Shown in pieces: positions 1 through 6,757 of a stretch of 9,553 nt of DNA. The position numbers and the translations under genes are program-made. How positions within the stretch are numbered: position 1 is the stretch's first letter; each line of letters opens with the position of its first letter. Source of the DNA: an uncultured Alphaproteobacteria bacterium (GTDB lineage: Bacteria > Pseudomonadota > Alphaproteobacteria > Bin95); assembly GCA_913060845.1 (NCBI GenBank), contig CAJXVF010000046.1, forward strand, positions 1 to 9,553, given 5' to 3'. A model generated the notes under the pieces. The model made no database searches. It saw only the letters and a program-made list of their open reading frames with translations, and had not been told where the DNA came from.

Positions 1-20
1 GAGATGTGTATAAGAGACAG
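1..20 (+). other. Nextera/Tn5 adapter remnant (left end, not genomic)
   Basis: Positions 2-20 are exactly the 19-bp Tn5 mosaic end AGATGTGTATAAGAGACAG used in Nextera libraries. The extra G at position 1 fits the read-2 (i7) arm, which ends ...GGAG before ATGTG, better than the read-1 arm, which ends ...GTCAG. Translating this stretch gives the MCIRDR peptide known as an adapter artefact in protein databases. Genomic sequence starts at 21. Confidence 0.97.
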
Positions 21-1143
21 GCGTTTGGCCGTTCTCATCCTGCTTGCCGATGATGCGCGGGCGCTTATCAGCGTCAATACCGTACATCGCCTCCTTGAGC
101 TGGGCCTCAATCAGGCTGCGTTTTTCTTCAACAACCATGACCAAGTCGAGGCCTTCGCAGAATGCGCGCGCACCCTCCGTTTCGAGCGGCCACGGCATGG
201 CGACTTTGTAAAGCGACACGCCAAGACGGCCGGCTTCTTTCTCATCCAGTCCAAGCTCATCCAATGCCTGACGGACATCCAGATAGGCTTTGCCTGTTGT
301 GACGATGCCGATCCGGCGCTCTGGCCCGCTAAAGATCACGCGGTCCAGGCGATTGGCCTTAGCGTATTCCAATACGGCTGGCAGCTTGTAGCGGTGTAGC
401 TGTTCTTCCAGCGCCAGCATTTCGATGATGATTTGGCGGTTGTTCAAGCCTTCTGGCGGCATATCAATTTGCGGTAGAATGGGCTGAACGCGCTCTGGTG
501 AAAAGTCAACAACTGCTGATGAATCAACAGTTTCGCCAATGGCCTTAAAGCCAACCCACATGCCAGAGAAGCGAGACATTGCGAAGCCGTGCAGGCCAAA
601 ATCTAGGAATTCCTGAACGCCGGCCGGTGAGATCACCGGCATCATCGCATCAACGAATGCGAACTCGCTTTGATGCGCGACGGTAGATGACTTGGCCATG
701 TGATCATCGCCGGCAAGTGCGATCACACCGCCATGCTTGGCGGACCCAGCTTGGTTCGCGTGCTTGAATACGTCGCCGGACCGATCAACGCCGGGGCCTT
801 TGCCGTACCAAATGCCAAAGACGCCATCGTATTTCGCGTCGCCAGAATGCTCGATCTGTTGCGCACCCCAGATCGCCGTCGCCGCCAGGTCCTCGTTGAG
901 GCCGGGGCGGAAGGTGATGTGGTTTTCTTCCAGGTGCTTGCGAGCCTGCCAGAGTTGCTGGTCGTAAGCGCCCAGCGGGGAGCCGCGATACCCGGAAATA
1001 TACCCGGCTGTGTTCAGCCCAGCCGCGATATCGCGTTGGCGCTGCATAAGCGGAATACGCACAAGCGCTTGTGTGCCGGTGATGAACGCGCGGCCGCGCT
1101 CCAGCGTATATTTGTCGTCGAGTGATACGTCGCGCAGCTGCAT
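21..1143 (-). CDS. Indolepyruvate ferredoxin oxidoreductase, fused type (5' part only)
   Basis: Reading the minus strand from ATG at 1143 gives about 374 open codons up to the left adapter, so the 3' end is missing. The protein starts MQLRDVSLDDKYTLERGR. It contains TGTQALVRIPLMQRQRD, AAGLNTAGYISGYRGSPLG, PGLNEDLAATAIWGAQQ, a YGKGPGVDRSGDVFKHAN block and LAGDDHMAKSS. These are hallmarks of the long (about 1,150 aa) proteobacterial 2-oxoacid:ferredoxin oxidoreductases that fuse the IorA and IorB parts. The visible portion covers the N-terminal pyrimidine-type thiamine-diphosphate domain and the following domain (MPWPLE...VVEEKRSLIEAQ). The thiamine-diphosphate pyrophosphate-binding region and gamma domain would lie beyond the edge. 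The enzyme oxidatively decarboxylates indolepyruvate and other aryl pyruvates from amino-acid transamination to acyl-CoA in the cytoplasm. A GGAG ribosome binding site (1151-1154) sits 7 nt before the ATG. The family call is secure; the exact substrate is inferred. Confidence 0.93.
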
Positions 1144-1152
1144 GGGTTTGCT

Positions 1153-1179
1153 CCGGCGAAATGAAGAATCTGTCGCCGG
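1153..1179 (-). promoter_or_regulatory. Leader hairpin next to the oxidoreductase ribosome binding site
   Basis: Positions 1153-1159 (CCGGCGA) and 1173-1179 (TCGCCGG) form a perfect 7-bp inverted repeat with a 13-nt loop. In the minus-strand transcript the 3' arm runs into the GGAG Shine-Dalgarno sequence (1154-1151), so folding would hide part of it. A weak promoter could lie just upstream: TATAGT at 1187-1182 preceded at 18 bp by TCTACA. The repeat is seen directly; a regulatory role is inferred. There is no poly-U tract, so it does not look like an intrinsic terminator. Confidence 0.4.
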
Positions 1180-1220
1180 GGACTATAGCTGAAATAAAGC
1201 AGTCTTGTAGAGGCCGTTGT

Positions 1221-1748
1221 TCAATTGGCTTGCAGCAGCCCTAATAGTTGGGCGACACGCGCTGGGCTGCTGATTCGCTCAAGGCCAGCGCGGTCTCTGG
1301 CGCACATGATAACGGCGGCTTTTGCATCCAAGCCATCGGCACCGCCATTGCCAGTGAAGTCCAACCCGCCAAATGCGAAGGCGCAAAGGTCACCAAGCCC
1401 ATCAACCTTCGCGACGAACCCGCTCGCCAGATTGCCTGTCTGCGGCAGGGGGACTGGGCGCGTGTGCGCAGATGGTGCGCCATCGTCATCGGTGAATGTC
1501 TTGCCTAGTTCTTTGGAGAACGCGACTGGCGATAAAGTTGGTTCAGCGGCTGTCTGGTTCAACCGGCCACGCTTGGCGCGGGTGAGCACAATAATGCTGT
1601 TCTTATTCGAAAGCTTGGGAACCTTCACGGGTGCTGCTTCTGCCGGATCGCCACCGAGTTTTGCTGATGCGCCGCCAATTGTGGTCGCTCCCAGTGCTAA
1701 TGCTACACAAAATGCAGCCGTTATCTTTCCCAGCGGTGCGCGGCTCAT
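1221..1748 (-). CDS. Small exported protein of unknown function (second of a paralogous pair)
   Basis: This 175-aa protein is not one I recognise. It begins with a clear Sec signal peptide: a positively charged start, a hydrophobic core at about 10-25 and an ASA cleavage site near residue 29. A periplasmic or secreted location is therefore likely. The mature part has a Pro/Ala-rich linker, an R-x-K-R-G-R motif near 57-62, a low-complexity stretch at about 85-105, and a C-terminal module with SGFVAKVDG (109-117), Cys122 and Cys149. Those are its only mature cysteines and may form a disulfide. The ATG overlaps the stop of the upstream gene as ATGA (1745-1748), and a GGAGAAGG ribosome binding site (1760-1753) lies inside that gene, so the two are surely co-transcribed. 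The C-terminal module resembles that of the upstream protein, suggesting old tandem duplication. Confidence 0.82.
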   Translation of the reverse strand: MSRAPLGKITAAFCVALALGATTIGGASAKLGGDPAEAAPVKVPKLSNKNSIIVLTRAKRGRLNQTAAEPTLSPVAFSKELGKTFTDDDGAPSAHTRPVPLPQTGNLASGFVAKVDGLGDLCAFAFGGLDFTGNGGADGLDAKAAVIMCARDRAGLERISSPARVAQLLGLLQAN

Positions 1749-2332
1749 TGAACCTTCTCCGCACCGTTCAGCAAGGCGCTGACCCGAATTTCTGGCGGCG
1801 TCAGGGTGCTGACAGGATCACACAGGATCAGCCGCGCCATGGCGACGATGGCATCCGAATCTGCAGTTTCGGTATAGCCTGCGATAGCGAAATCGCAGGA
1901 TTTTCCGCCAGCCTCGACGCGAGCAACGAACCCGGTCGCGCGGCGTCCTTCAGGCTGTAATGCCATGGGCGCTGCGTAAGCGATGATGCTTTCCTCGCCC
2001 ATATGGAACCGCCGACGGACTTCGCGTTCGAATGCGGAGACATCGCGTGCAGCGATTGTCCGGCTAGGCTTCAGTGGCGGCTTGGGGTCTCGAAGCACCC
2101 CGACAGCGCCTTTGCGGCCAGTGAGCTTAGCGGCTTCTTCCACTCGGCCGTCACGGCGGCGCTGAATCGTAAGTTCTTTGATTGGCAGAGACATCTGCTC
2201 AATCCACATGGTGTCCTGCATCGATGCCATCTGCGGGACCAGCTCGGCGCTGTTAGCGGCGCGAACGGAGTAAGCGACGACGACCGAGAGTGAGACAATC
2301 GCAGCCATAGCAATAACGTTGAAGCGATGCAT
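1745..2332 (-). CDS. Small exported protein of unknown function (first of a paralogous pair)
   Basis: This 195-aa protein has no family I can name. Residues 1-28 form a signal peptide (MHRFNVIAMAAIVSLSVVVA core, cleavage after VRA or NSA), so it is probably periplasmic. The mature part has a strand with Q-R-R-R-D-G-R (57-63), a basic proline-rich segment (about 72-95), a helix FEREVRRRF (101-109), and a C-terminal module TGFVARVE (133-140) with Cys146 and Cys171. The order matches the downstream neighbour: basic GR motif, F-x-x-E-L/V helix, G-F-V-A-K/R-V, C-x-F-A, second cysteine. An AGGAGG ribosome binding site (2349-2344) lies 11 nt before the ATG. A CtrA-like site and a TATGAT -10 candidate lie within 40 bp upstream. 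It heads the operon that includes the 1221-1748 gene. Confidence 0.82.
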   Translation of the reverse strand: MHRFNVIAMAAIVSLSVVVAYSVRAANSAELVPQMASMQDTMWIEQMSLPIKELTIQRRRDGRVEEAAKLTGRKGAVGVLRDPKPPLKPSRTIAARDVSAFEREVRRRFHMGEESIIAYAAPMALQPEGRRATGFVARVEAGGKSCDFAIAGYTETADSDAIVAMARLILCDPVSTLTPPEIRVSALLNGAEKVQ

Positions 2333-2360
2333 CTTGCGTAAGGCCTCCTGCCTGATTTGC

Positions 2361-2376
2361 TTAACATCATATTAAC
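2361..2376 (+). promoter_or_regulatory. Putative CtrA binding site (TTAA-N7-TTAAC)
   Basis: The 16 bases TTAACATCATATTAAC match the full TTAA-N7-TTAAC consensus of the alphaproteobacterial cell-cycle response regulator CtrA exactly. The site lies 29 bp upstream of the exported-protein start at 2332 and overlaps the TATGAT -10 candidate on that strand. That geometry would favour repression, although activation from another start point is possible. A 7-of-8 half-site match (TTAATCAT) occurs at 2455-2462. The sequence match is direct; binding is inferred, and the host must encode CtrA. Confidence 0.5.
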
Positions 2377-2471
2377 GCCATGCTGGGGCTTTTTGGGCAT
2401 GTTCGCAATGGAAATTCAGCGTTGCGCCATGGGGATTAATCCTTCAGCGCGGCGTTAATCATGTTGCCCCC

Positions 2472-2516
2472 GGTTGACCCGTTGGCGGTGCAGAACTACC
2501 AACCGCAGGTTCAACC
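2472..2516 (+). promoter_or_regulatory. Nested inverted repeat in the lysK leader
   Basis: GGTTGA (2472-2477) pairs with TCAACC (2511-2516). Inside it GTTGG (2481-2485) pairs with CCAAC (2499-2503), or alternatively GCGGT (2485-2489) with ACCGC (2502-2506). The arms compete, so two folds are possible. The structure ends 7 nt before the GGAG (2523-2526) that precedes the lysK ATG. It does not match the lysine riboswitch and no U-tract follows. It may be an operator or leader element; function unknown. Confidence 0.3.
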
Positions 2517-2538
2517 CCTTCTGGAGCCTTGTCCCGCC

Positions 2539-4122
2539 ATGACGAACCCTGCCGCTGAAGCTGCCCGTGCCTGGCCGTTTGAAGAAGCGCGCAAGCTCGT
2601 CAAACGGTTGGAGAAACGGGATAATCCGAAGGGTTATACATTGTTTGAAACCGGCTATGGCCCGTCTGGCCTGCCGCATATCGGTACTTTTGGCGAAGTG
2701 GCGCGCACGTCCATGGTGCGCCGGGCATTTCAGGAACTCTCTGATGTTCCTAGCAAACTGATCGCATTTTCGGACGATATGGATGGCTTGCGCCGTGTGC
2801 CGGATAACGTGCCGAACAAAGAGATGCTGGAAAAGTATCTGAATAAGCCACTAACAGAAGTGCCGGACCCATTTGGTACACACTCCAGCTTCGGCGCACA
2901 CAATAACGCACGTCTGCAGGCGTTTCTGGATACGTTTGGCTTCGAGTACGAGTTCAAATCCTCGACGGAAGCCTACAAAGCTGGCGAATTTGACGAAGCG
3001 CTTTTGGCGATGATGCATCGCTTTGATGCCGTCATGAAAGTCATCCTACCGACGCTTGGACCGGACCGTCGCGCAACCTATTGCCCATTCCTGCCGATCT
3101 CCGAGACGACAGGTGAAGTACTGCAAGTTCCGGCAGAGGAAATCAGCGTTGATGCGGGCACTATGGTCTACCGAGACCCAGCCACGGATAAGTTGGTCGA
3201 AACGCCCGTCACTGGCGGTCATTGTAAGCTGCAATGGAAGGCGGACTGGGCAATGCGGTGGCGGGCTCTGGACGTTGATTACGAGATGTCTGGCAAGGAT
3301 CTCATCGACAGTGTGAAGTTATCGTCCCGGATTTGCCGCATCCTTGGCGGTGAACCACCGGAAGGCTTCACCTACGAGTTATTCCTGGATAACGGAGGCG
3401 GCAAGATATCGAAGTCCAAAGGCAATGGTCTGTCGGTTGAGGATTGGCTAAAATACGCCCCGCCAGAAAGCCTGTCGCTGTTTATGTACCAGAAGCCGAA
3501 AGCAGCGAAGCGGCTGTATTTCGACGTTATCCCACGCGCCGTAGATGAATACCGCCAGCATTTGGCCAAAGTCTCTGAATTGGAGGCGGATAAGCTGCTG
3601 GAAAGCCCCGCATGGCACATCCATGCCGGCGCTGCGCCAGAGCCTGAAGGCGATTTCTCCTACTCACTGCTGTTGAACCTCGCGGCAGTCTGCAATGCAG
3701 AAGAGAAGGCGACGCTTTGGGGGTTCATTGGGCGATATCAGCCGGACCTGACGCCAGAAACAGCGCCAATGCTGGATGATCTCGTTGGCTATGCACTCGC
3801 GTATTATCGGGATTTTGTGAAGCCGGAAAAAACTTACCGTGCACCATCTGATGCCGAACGCGCGGCCATGCAAGATATGCGGGACCGATTGGCGGTGGCA
3901 GAAGAAAAAGACGCCAGCGCCCTCCAGAACATTGTCTACGATGTGGGCAAGACCCACGGCTTTGAGAACCTGCGTGCTTGGTTCCAGGCGCTTTATGAAG
4001 TTCTGCTTGGCCAATCGTCAGGTCCGCGCATGGGGTCCTTCATCGCGCTTTATGGCGTTGATGAAACCATCGCGCTGATGGATCAGGCGCTAACGGGTGA
4101 AGGCCTTGCTGCGGGCGCGTGA
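2539..4122 (+). CDS. lysK: Lysyl-tRNA synthetase, class I
   Basis: This 527-aa cytoplasmic enzyme activates lysine with ATP and charges tRNA-Lys. It belongs to the class I (Rossmann-fold) form found in archaea and many alphaproteobacteria, not the common class II LysS. Residues 12-51 contain the [13 protein letters not shown] helix and [16 protein letters not shown] with the HIGH-type signature H47-I-G-T50. [37 protein letters not shown] and the [20 protein letters not shown] block follow. KISKS (289-293) is the KMSKS-type loop. I chose ATG 2539 because family members begin just before the WPFEEA helix and a GGAG lies 12 nt upstream. The in-frame ATG at 2461 adds 26 unconserved proline-rich residues and has no ribosome binding site. 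The oxygenase gene follows after 58 bp on the same strand. The identification is near certain. Confidence 0.97.
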   Translation: MTNPAAEAARAWPFEEARKLVKRLEKRDNPKGYTLFETGYGPSGLPHIGTFGEVARTSMVRRAFQELSDVPSKLIAFSDDMDGLRRVPDNVPNKEMLEKYLNKPLTEVPDPFGTHSSFGAHNNARLQAFLDTFGFEYEFKSSTEAYKAGEFDEALLAMMHRFDAVMKVILPTLGPDRRATYCPFLPISETTGEVLQVPAEEISVDAGTMVYRDPATDKLVETPVTGGHCKLQWKADWAMRWRALDVDYEMSGKDLIDSVKLSSRICRILGGEPPEGFTYELFLDNGGGKISKSKGNGLSVEDWLKYAPPESLSLFMYQKPKAAKRLYFDVIPRAVDEYRQHLAKVSELEADKLLESPAWHIHAGAAPEPEGDFSYSLLLNLAAVCNAEEKATLWGFIGRYQPDLTPETAPMLDDLVGYALAYYRDFVKPEKTYRAPSDAERAAMQDMRDRLAVAEEKDASALQNIVYDVGKTHGFENLRAWFQALYEVLLGQSSGPRMGSFIALYGVDETIALMDQALTGEGLAAGA

Positions 4123-4180
4123 CAAGCACGCTGAATTCGGCATTATTGGCTGAAACGAGCTTTTGCTGAGGAGATTGCAC

Positions 4181-5080
4181 ATGCCTATCAAACTGACAAA
4201 CGCCCAAGTCGAAGAATATAACGAGAAGGGCTATATCGTCGTTGAAGGCGTGCTCTCGCCAGAAAAGCTTGCGAAGCTGCGGGAAGAGACAGACAAGATC
4301 ATCGCGGCTGCATCCTCCGTTACGGAGAACAATGAGCTGTATGATCTTGAAGACAGCCACAACGCATCAAACCCGCGCGTCCGCCGGATCAAGGAACCCT
4401 ATAATCACGTTCCATATTTCTGGGATCTGGCGAAAGATTCTGATGTTACGGATATTGTGGCGCAGCTCGTCGGCCCGAATGTGCGGGTTTATGGCGGCAA
4501 AATGAATATGAAGGCGGCAGGTTATGGCGCGCCAGTGGAATGGCACCAGGACTGGGCGTTCTACCCTCACACCAATGATGACGTGCTGGCTACCGGTATG
4601 TTGCTGGACGATTGCGATGAGGCGAATGGCCCGTTGATGGTCGTGCCTGGTAGCCATAAAGGCCCTGTTTATGATCACCACAATGACGGTGCATTCTGTG
4701 GGGCTTTTGATCCAGACGAATTGAAAGTCGATCTATCTAGCGCTGAAAAATTGATGGGGCCTGCGGGTTCCATGACGATTCATCATGTGCGGGCTGTGCA
4801 TGGTTCGGCGCTAAACACCTCCAACCGCCAACGCCGGTTGCTGCTGACGGAATATGCGGCCGCTGACGCGTGGCCGATCGCCAATTTGAAAGGCGGTTTT
4901 GAAGCGTTTGAAGGCCGCATGGTTCGCGGCGTCAGCACCAGCCAGCCACGCATGGCGCCAGTACCGGTGCGGATGCCGTTCCCGGGTGCGAAAAAGCAAG
5001 GTTCGATTTACGAGAACCAGAAGGGTGCAGGCCGCCGCTACTTCGATACGTTCGAGAGCAAGACCGAGGCTGCCGAGTGA
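4181..5080 (+). CDS. Phytanoyl-CoA dioxygenase (PhyH) family Fe(II)/2-oxoglutarate oxygenase
   Basis: This 299-aa soluble enzyme has the jelly-roll PhyH fold. The iron ligands are visible as the H-x-D motif in EWHQDWAFYPH (H122, D124) and the distal histidine in RAVHGS (H207). An arginine about 10 residues later, in NTSNRQRR, would bind the 2-oxoglutarate carboxylate. The N-terminal residues (LTNAQVEEYNEKGYIVVEG) and NGPLMVVPGSHKG are typical of the family. Members hydroxylate acyl-CoAs, free acids, ectoine-type amino acids or secondary metabolites, so the substrate is not predictable. The start is ATG 4181, preceded at 7 nt by GAGGAG (4168-4173); a longer reading from 4163 would include this site in the coding region. 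The 3' end overlaps the thioesterase start by 4 bp (GTGA). It may be co-transcribed with lysK, since no terminator is apparent in the 58-bp gap. Confidence 0.9.
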   Translation: MPIKLTNAQVEEYNEKGYIVVEGVLSPEKLAKLREETDKIIAAASSVTENNELYDLEDSHNASNPRVRRIKEPYNHVPYFWDLAKDSDVTDIVAQLVGPNVRVYGGKMNMKAAGYGAPVEWHQDWAFYPHTNDDVLATGMLLDDCDEANGPLMVVPGSHKGPVYDHHNDGAFCGAFDPDELKVDLSSAEKLMGPAGSMTIHHVRAVHGSALNTSNRQRRLLLTEYAAADAWPIANLKGGFEAFEGRMVRGVSTSQPRMAPVPVRMPFPGAKKQGSIYENQKGAGRRYFDTFESKTEAAE

Positions 5081-5562
5081 CAATTACCTACGGCTCTGTC
5101 CCGCTCGATCAAGCGCTTGCGCTTTCAGGCATGGAGTTCCTCTCCGCCATTCGTGACGGTCGCCTACCACATCCGCCCATAGCGGAAACTGCAGGGTTGC
5201 GGCTGGTGACGGTTGAGCCGGGCTTTATTGTCTGGGAAGGAGAGCCAACGCCAGCTTATTTCAATCCGCTTGGCGGCATTCATGGCGGCTGGATCGCGAC
5301 GCTGCTGGATAGCTGCATGGGCTGCGCTGGTCACACGACACTGGCAGCCGGCATTCCCTACACCACGATAGACCTCAAAGTGAATTATGTCCGTGCCGTT
5401 ACGCCGAAAGTTGGCGTTGTGCGCGCAGAGGGCAAAGTCCTGCATGCAGGCCGCAAGCTGCTATCAACAGAAGGCCGCTTGGTTGATGGGAATGGCAAGC
5501 TCTACGCCCATGGCGTTTCCGCCTGCATCACCTTGGATGCTCCGGCACAAACGCTGCGATAG
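5077..5562 (+). CDS. PaaI-family hotdog acyl-CoA thioesterase
   Basis: This 161-aa protein is a single hotdog domain that hydrolyses acyl-CoA thioesters in the cytoplasm. The PaaI/4-hydroxybenzoyl-CoA thioesterase signature is clear: NPLGGIHGGW at 63-72 (N63, H69, G70-G71) followed by LLDSCMG with D78, the expected catalytic acidic residue. YTTIDLKVNYVRA and the VVRAEGKVLHAGRK strand then form the CoA-binding edge. Translation starts at GTG 5077, which overlaps the oxygenase stop TGA (GTGA, 5077-5080); this predicts translational coupling. Residues from MEFLSAIRDGRLPHPPIAET onward match the family N-terminus. The pairing with a PhyH-type oxygenase suggests action on the same acyl-CoA pool, but the substrate is not known. 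Its stop is 9 bp from the stop of the convergent enolase-family gene. Confidence 0.92.
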   Translation: MTITYGSVPLDQALALSGMEFLSAIRDGRLPHPPIAETAGLRLVTVEPGFIVWEGEPTPAYFNPLGGIHGGWIATLLDSCMGCAGHTTLAAGIPYTTIDLKVNYVRAVTPKVGVVRAEGKVLHAGRKLLSTEGRLVDGNGKLYAHGVSACITLDAPAQTLR

Positions 5563-5571
5563 CGGCGGTGT

Positions 5572-6753
5572 TTAAGTCAGCACAACTTTTTCCACGGCGG
5601 ATCGTTCAATCTCCGCCCAGTCATATTCCATGCCGAGGCCTGGTCCTTCTGGAACGGCGACGTCGCCATTGTTGTCAATGCAATCCAGTTGGTCTGAATA
5701 GCCGCCTTCATAGACAGGCAGCGACCATGCGTTCGGGCATTTCGGGTGAACGAGATTGACCTCGTAATAGTTAGTATTGCGGCACGCGGCCATTAGATGC
5801 CGCATGGCAGGGCCGCAAGAATGGACTTCTATATCCATGCCGAGCCCTTCGGCGGCGTAGGCTAGTTTGTGGCCGCCTGTGATGCCGCCGTCATAGTCTG
5901 GGTCAGCCCGGGCGAAATCTGTGGCACCGGCAACCATCATGTCCGTCGCTGTTTCCAGGTTCCGCACATGCTCGCTGATCATAATCGGCGTTTTGATGGA
6001 CTTCTTGAGCATCTGGTGGCCGTGGATGGAAAGGCCGCCATCTGCGTAAGGGTCCTCGAACCAGTAGAGGCCATTGGCGTCGCATACGCGGCCAACTTCA
6101 ATGGCATCTGTCAGTGTTTTCAGGTGGCAGGACGCGTCATACATAATCCGCATTCGCCCGCCGACACGCTTGGCGACGGCTTCGATCATGGTGGATTCTT
6201 CGCGAACATCGCCTTCATTCCAGCCATGCATTTTGAATCCGGTATAGCCCATTTCCAGGCACTGCTCGGCGAAGTCAGCATAGGCTTCGGGGCTGGAAAG
6301 GCCGTCTGCCGTCCTGTCGCCGTGGATAGTGCTGGCATAGGCAGGAAGTTTCGTCCGATAGCCGCCCAGAAGCTCATAAACCGGGGCGTTATAATGCTTT
6401 CCGGCCAGGTCCCAGAGCGCGATGTCTAAGCCGCCGATGCCAACTTCGCCCACATGCTTCGTGAGGCGACGGAGAGTCGTGTAGTTCTTTTCACGCTGCA
6501 AAGCAGGCTTGCCGATTAGCATCTGACCAAGGGCTGCAGACGCTGATTGAATGACCCGCGCCCGTCCACGCCCCGGCACATATTCGCCGACCACGCCGGT
6601 ATCACCATAGATCCGAATAGCCAGGCGCGTTTGAATGCTGCTTTGGCCGGGCGTGTATGAAATGCCAAACCCGGACGGGTCGGAACTCATATTCTCGATC
6701 TTCACATCGAAAAGCGTGAGTTCGATGCGCTCAATATTCGGCGTGTTAGCCAT
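5572..6753 (-). CDS. Enolase-superfamily (mandelate racemase/muconate lactonizing-like) enzyme
   Basis: This 393-aa protein has an N-terminal capping domain (about 1-130, with GVVGEYVPGRG) and a C-terminal TIM barrel. The barrel shows K173-M-H175 at the KxK strand and the metal ligands D206 (MYDAS), E233 (WFEDP) and E261 (ISEHV). It also shows the D284/H311 pair (ADPDYDGGIT, EVHSCG) equivalent to the Asp-His dyad of mandelate racemase. This layout places it in the mandelate racemase subgroup, most of whose members dehydrate sugar acids or related 2-hydroxy acids after abstracting the alpha-proton with Mg2+ help. The second KxK position is His rather than Lys. The start lies 4 bp after the stop of the crotonase gene, making it the last gene of a four-gene operon. 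The specific substrate cannot be assigned. Confidence 0.9.
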   Translation of the reverse strand: MANTPNIERIELTLFDVKIENMSSDPSGFGISYTPGQSSIQTRLAIRIYGDTGVVGEYVPGRGRARVIQSASAALGQMLIGKPALQREKNYTTLRRLTKHVGEVGIGGLDIALWDLAGKHYNAPVYELLGGYRTKLPAYASTIHGDRTADGLSSPEAYADFAEQCLEMGYTGFKMHGWNEGDVREESTMIEAVAKRVGGRMRIMYDASCHLKTLTDAIEVGRVCDANGLYWFEDPYADGGLSIHGHQMLKKSIKTPIMISEHVRNLETATDMMVAGATDFARADPDYDGGITGGHKLAYAAEGLGMDIEVHSCGPAMRHLMAACRNTNYYEVNLVHPKCPNAWSLPVYEGGYSDQLDCIDNNGDVAVPEGPGLGMEYDWAEIERSAVEKVVLT

Positions 6754-6757
6754 TGTT

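Larger units (their letters stand above)
2333..2538. promoter_or_regulatory. Divergent control region between the exported-protein operon and lysK
   Basis: This is about 206 bp of non-coding sequence between two divergent starts. From left to right it holds the minus-strand AGGAGG ribosome binding site (2344-2349) and a CtrA-like TTAA-N7-TTAAC site (2361-2376) overlapping a minus-strand -10 candidate TATGAT (2371-2366). It then has the palindrome GGATTAATCC (2433-2442), a GATTAA/TTAATC pair (2434-2439 and 2455-2460), and a nested inverted repeat in the lysK leader (2472-2516). A perfect 9-bp inverted repeat (ATTAACGCC 2371-2379, GGCGTTAAT 2451-2459) spans the middle. I see no strong sigma-70 promoter for lysK; TTGACC (2474-2479) with TACCAA (2497-2502) at 17 bp is a weak candidate. 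Confidence 0.6.

Noticed and set aside
4..399. Open frame starting MCIRDRRLAV on the plus strand
   Set aside because: It starts inside the Nextera adapter and runs antisense to the well-conserved oxidoreductase gene; it is an artefact.
700..1125. 141-aa plus-strand frame antisense to the oxidoreductase
   Set aside because: No recognisable motif; the opposite strand encodes a clear conserved protein.
1225..1782. 185-aa plus-strand frame opposite the exported proteins
   Set aside because: The minus frames have signal peptides, ribosome binding sites and an ATGA overlap; the plus frame has none of these and spans both genes.
2379..2401. CATGC/GCATG arms with a T-run in between, considered as a terminator
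   Set aside because: Only 5 bp of stem, with the T-run in the loop rather than after the stem, and no gene ends there.
2472..2516. Lysine riboswitch or T-box for lysK
   Set aside because: The leader is far too short and lacks the conserved core elements of either.
2461..2538. Upstream in-frame ATG for lysK
   Set aside because: No ribosome binding site, a proline-rich extension not seen in the family, and it runs over the inverted repeats; ATG 2539 fits better.
4123..4180. Possible terminator between lysK and the oxygenase gene
   Set aside because: No GC-rich stem followed by a T-tract was found.
5869..6429. 186-aa plus-strand frame inside the enolase-family gene
   Set aside because: Antisense shadow without motifs; the minus strand shows the catalytic residues in order.
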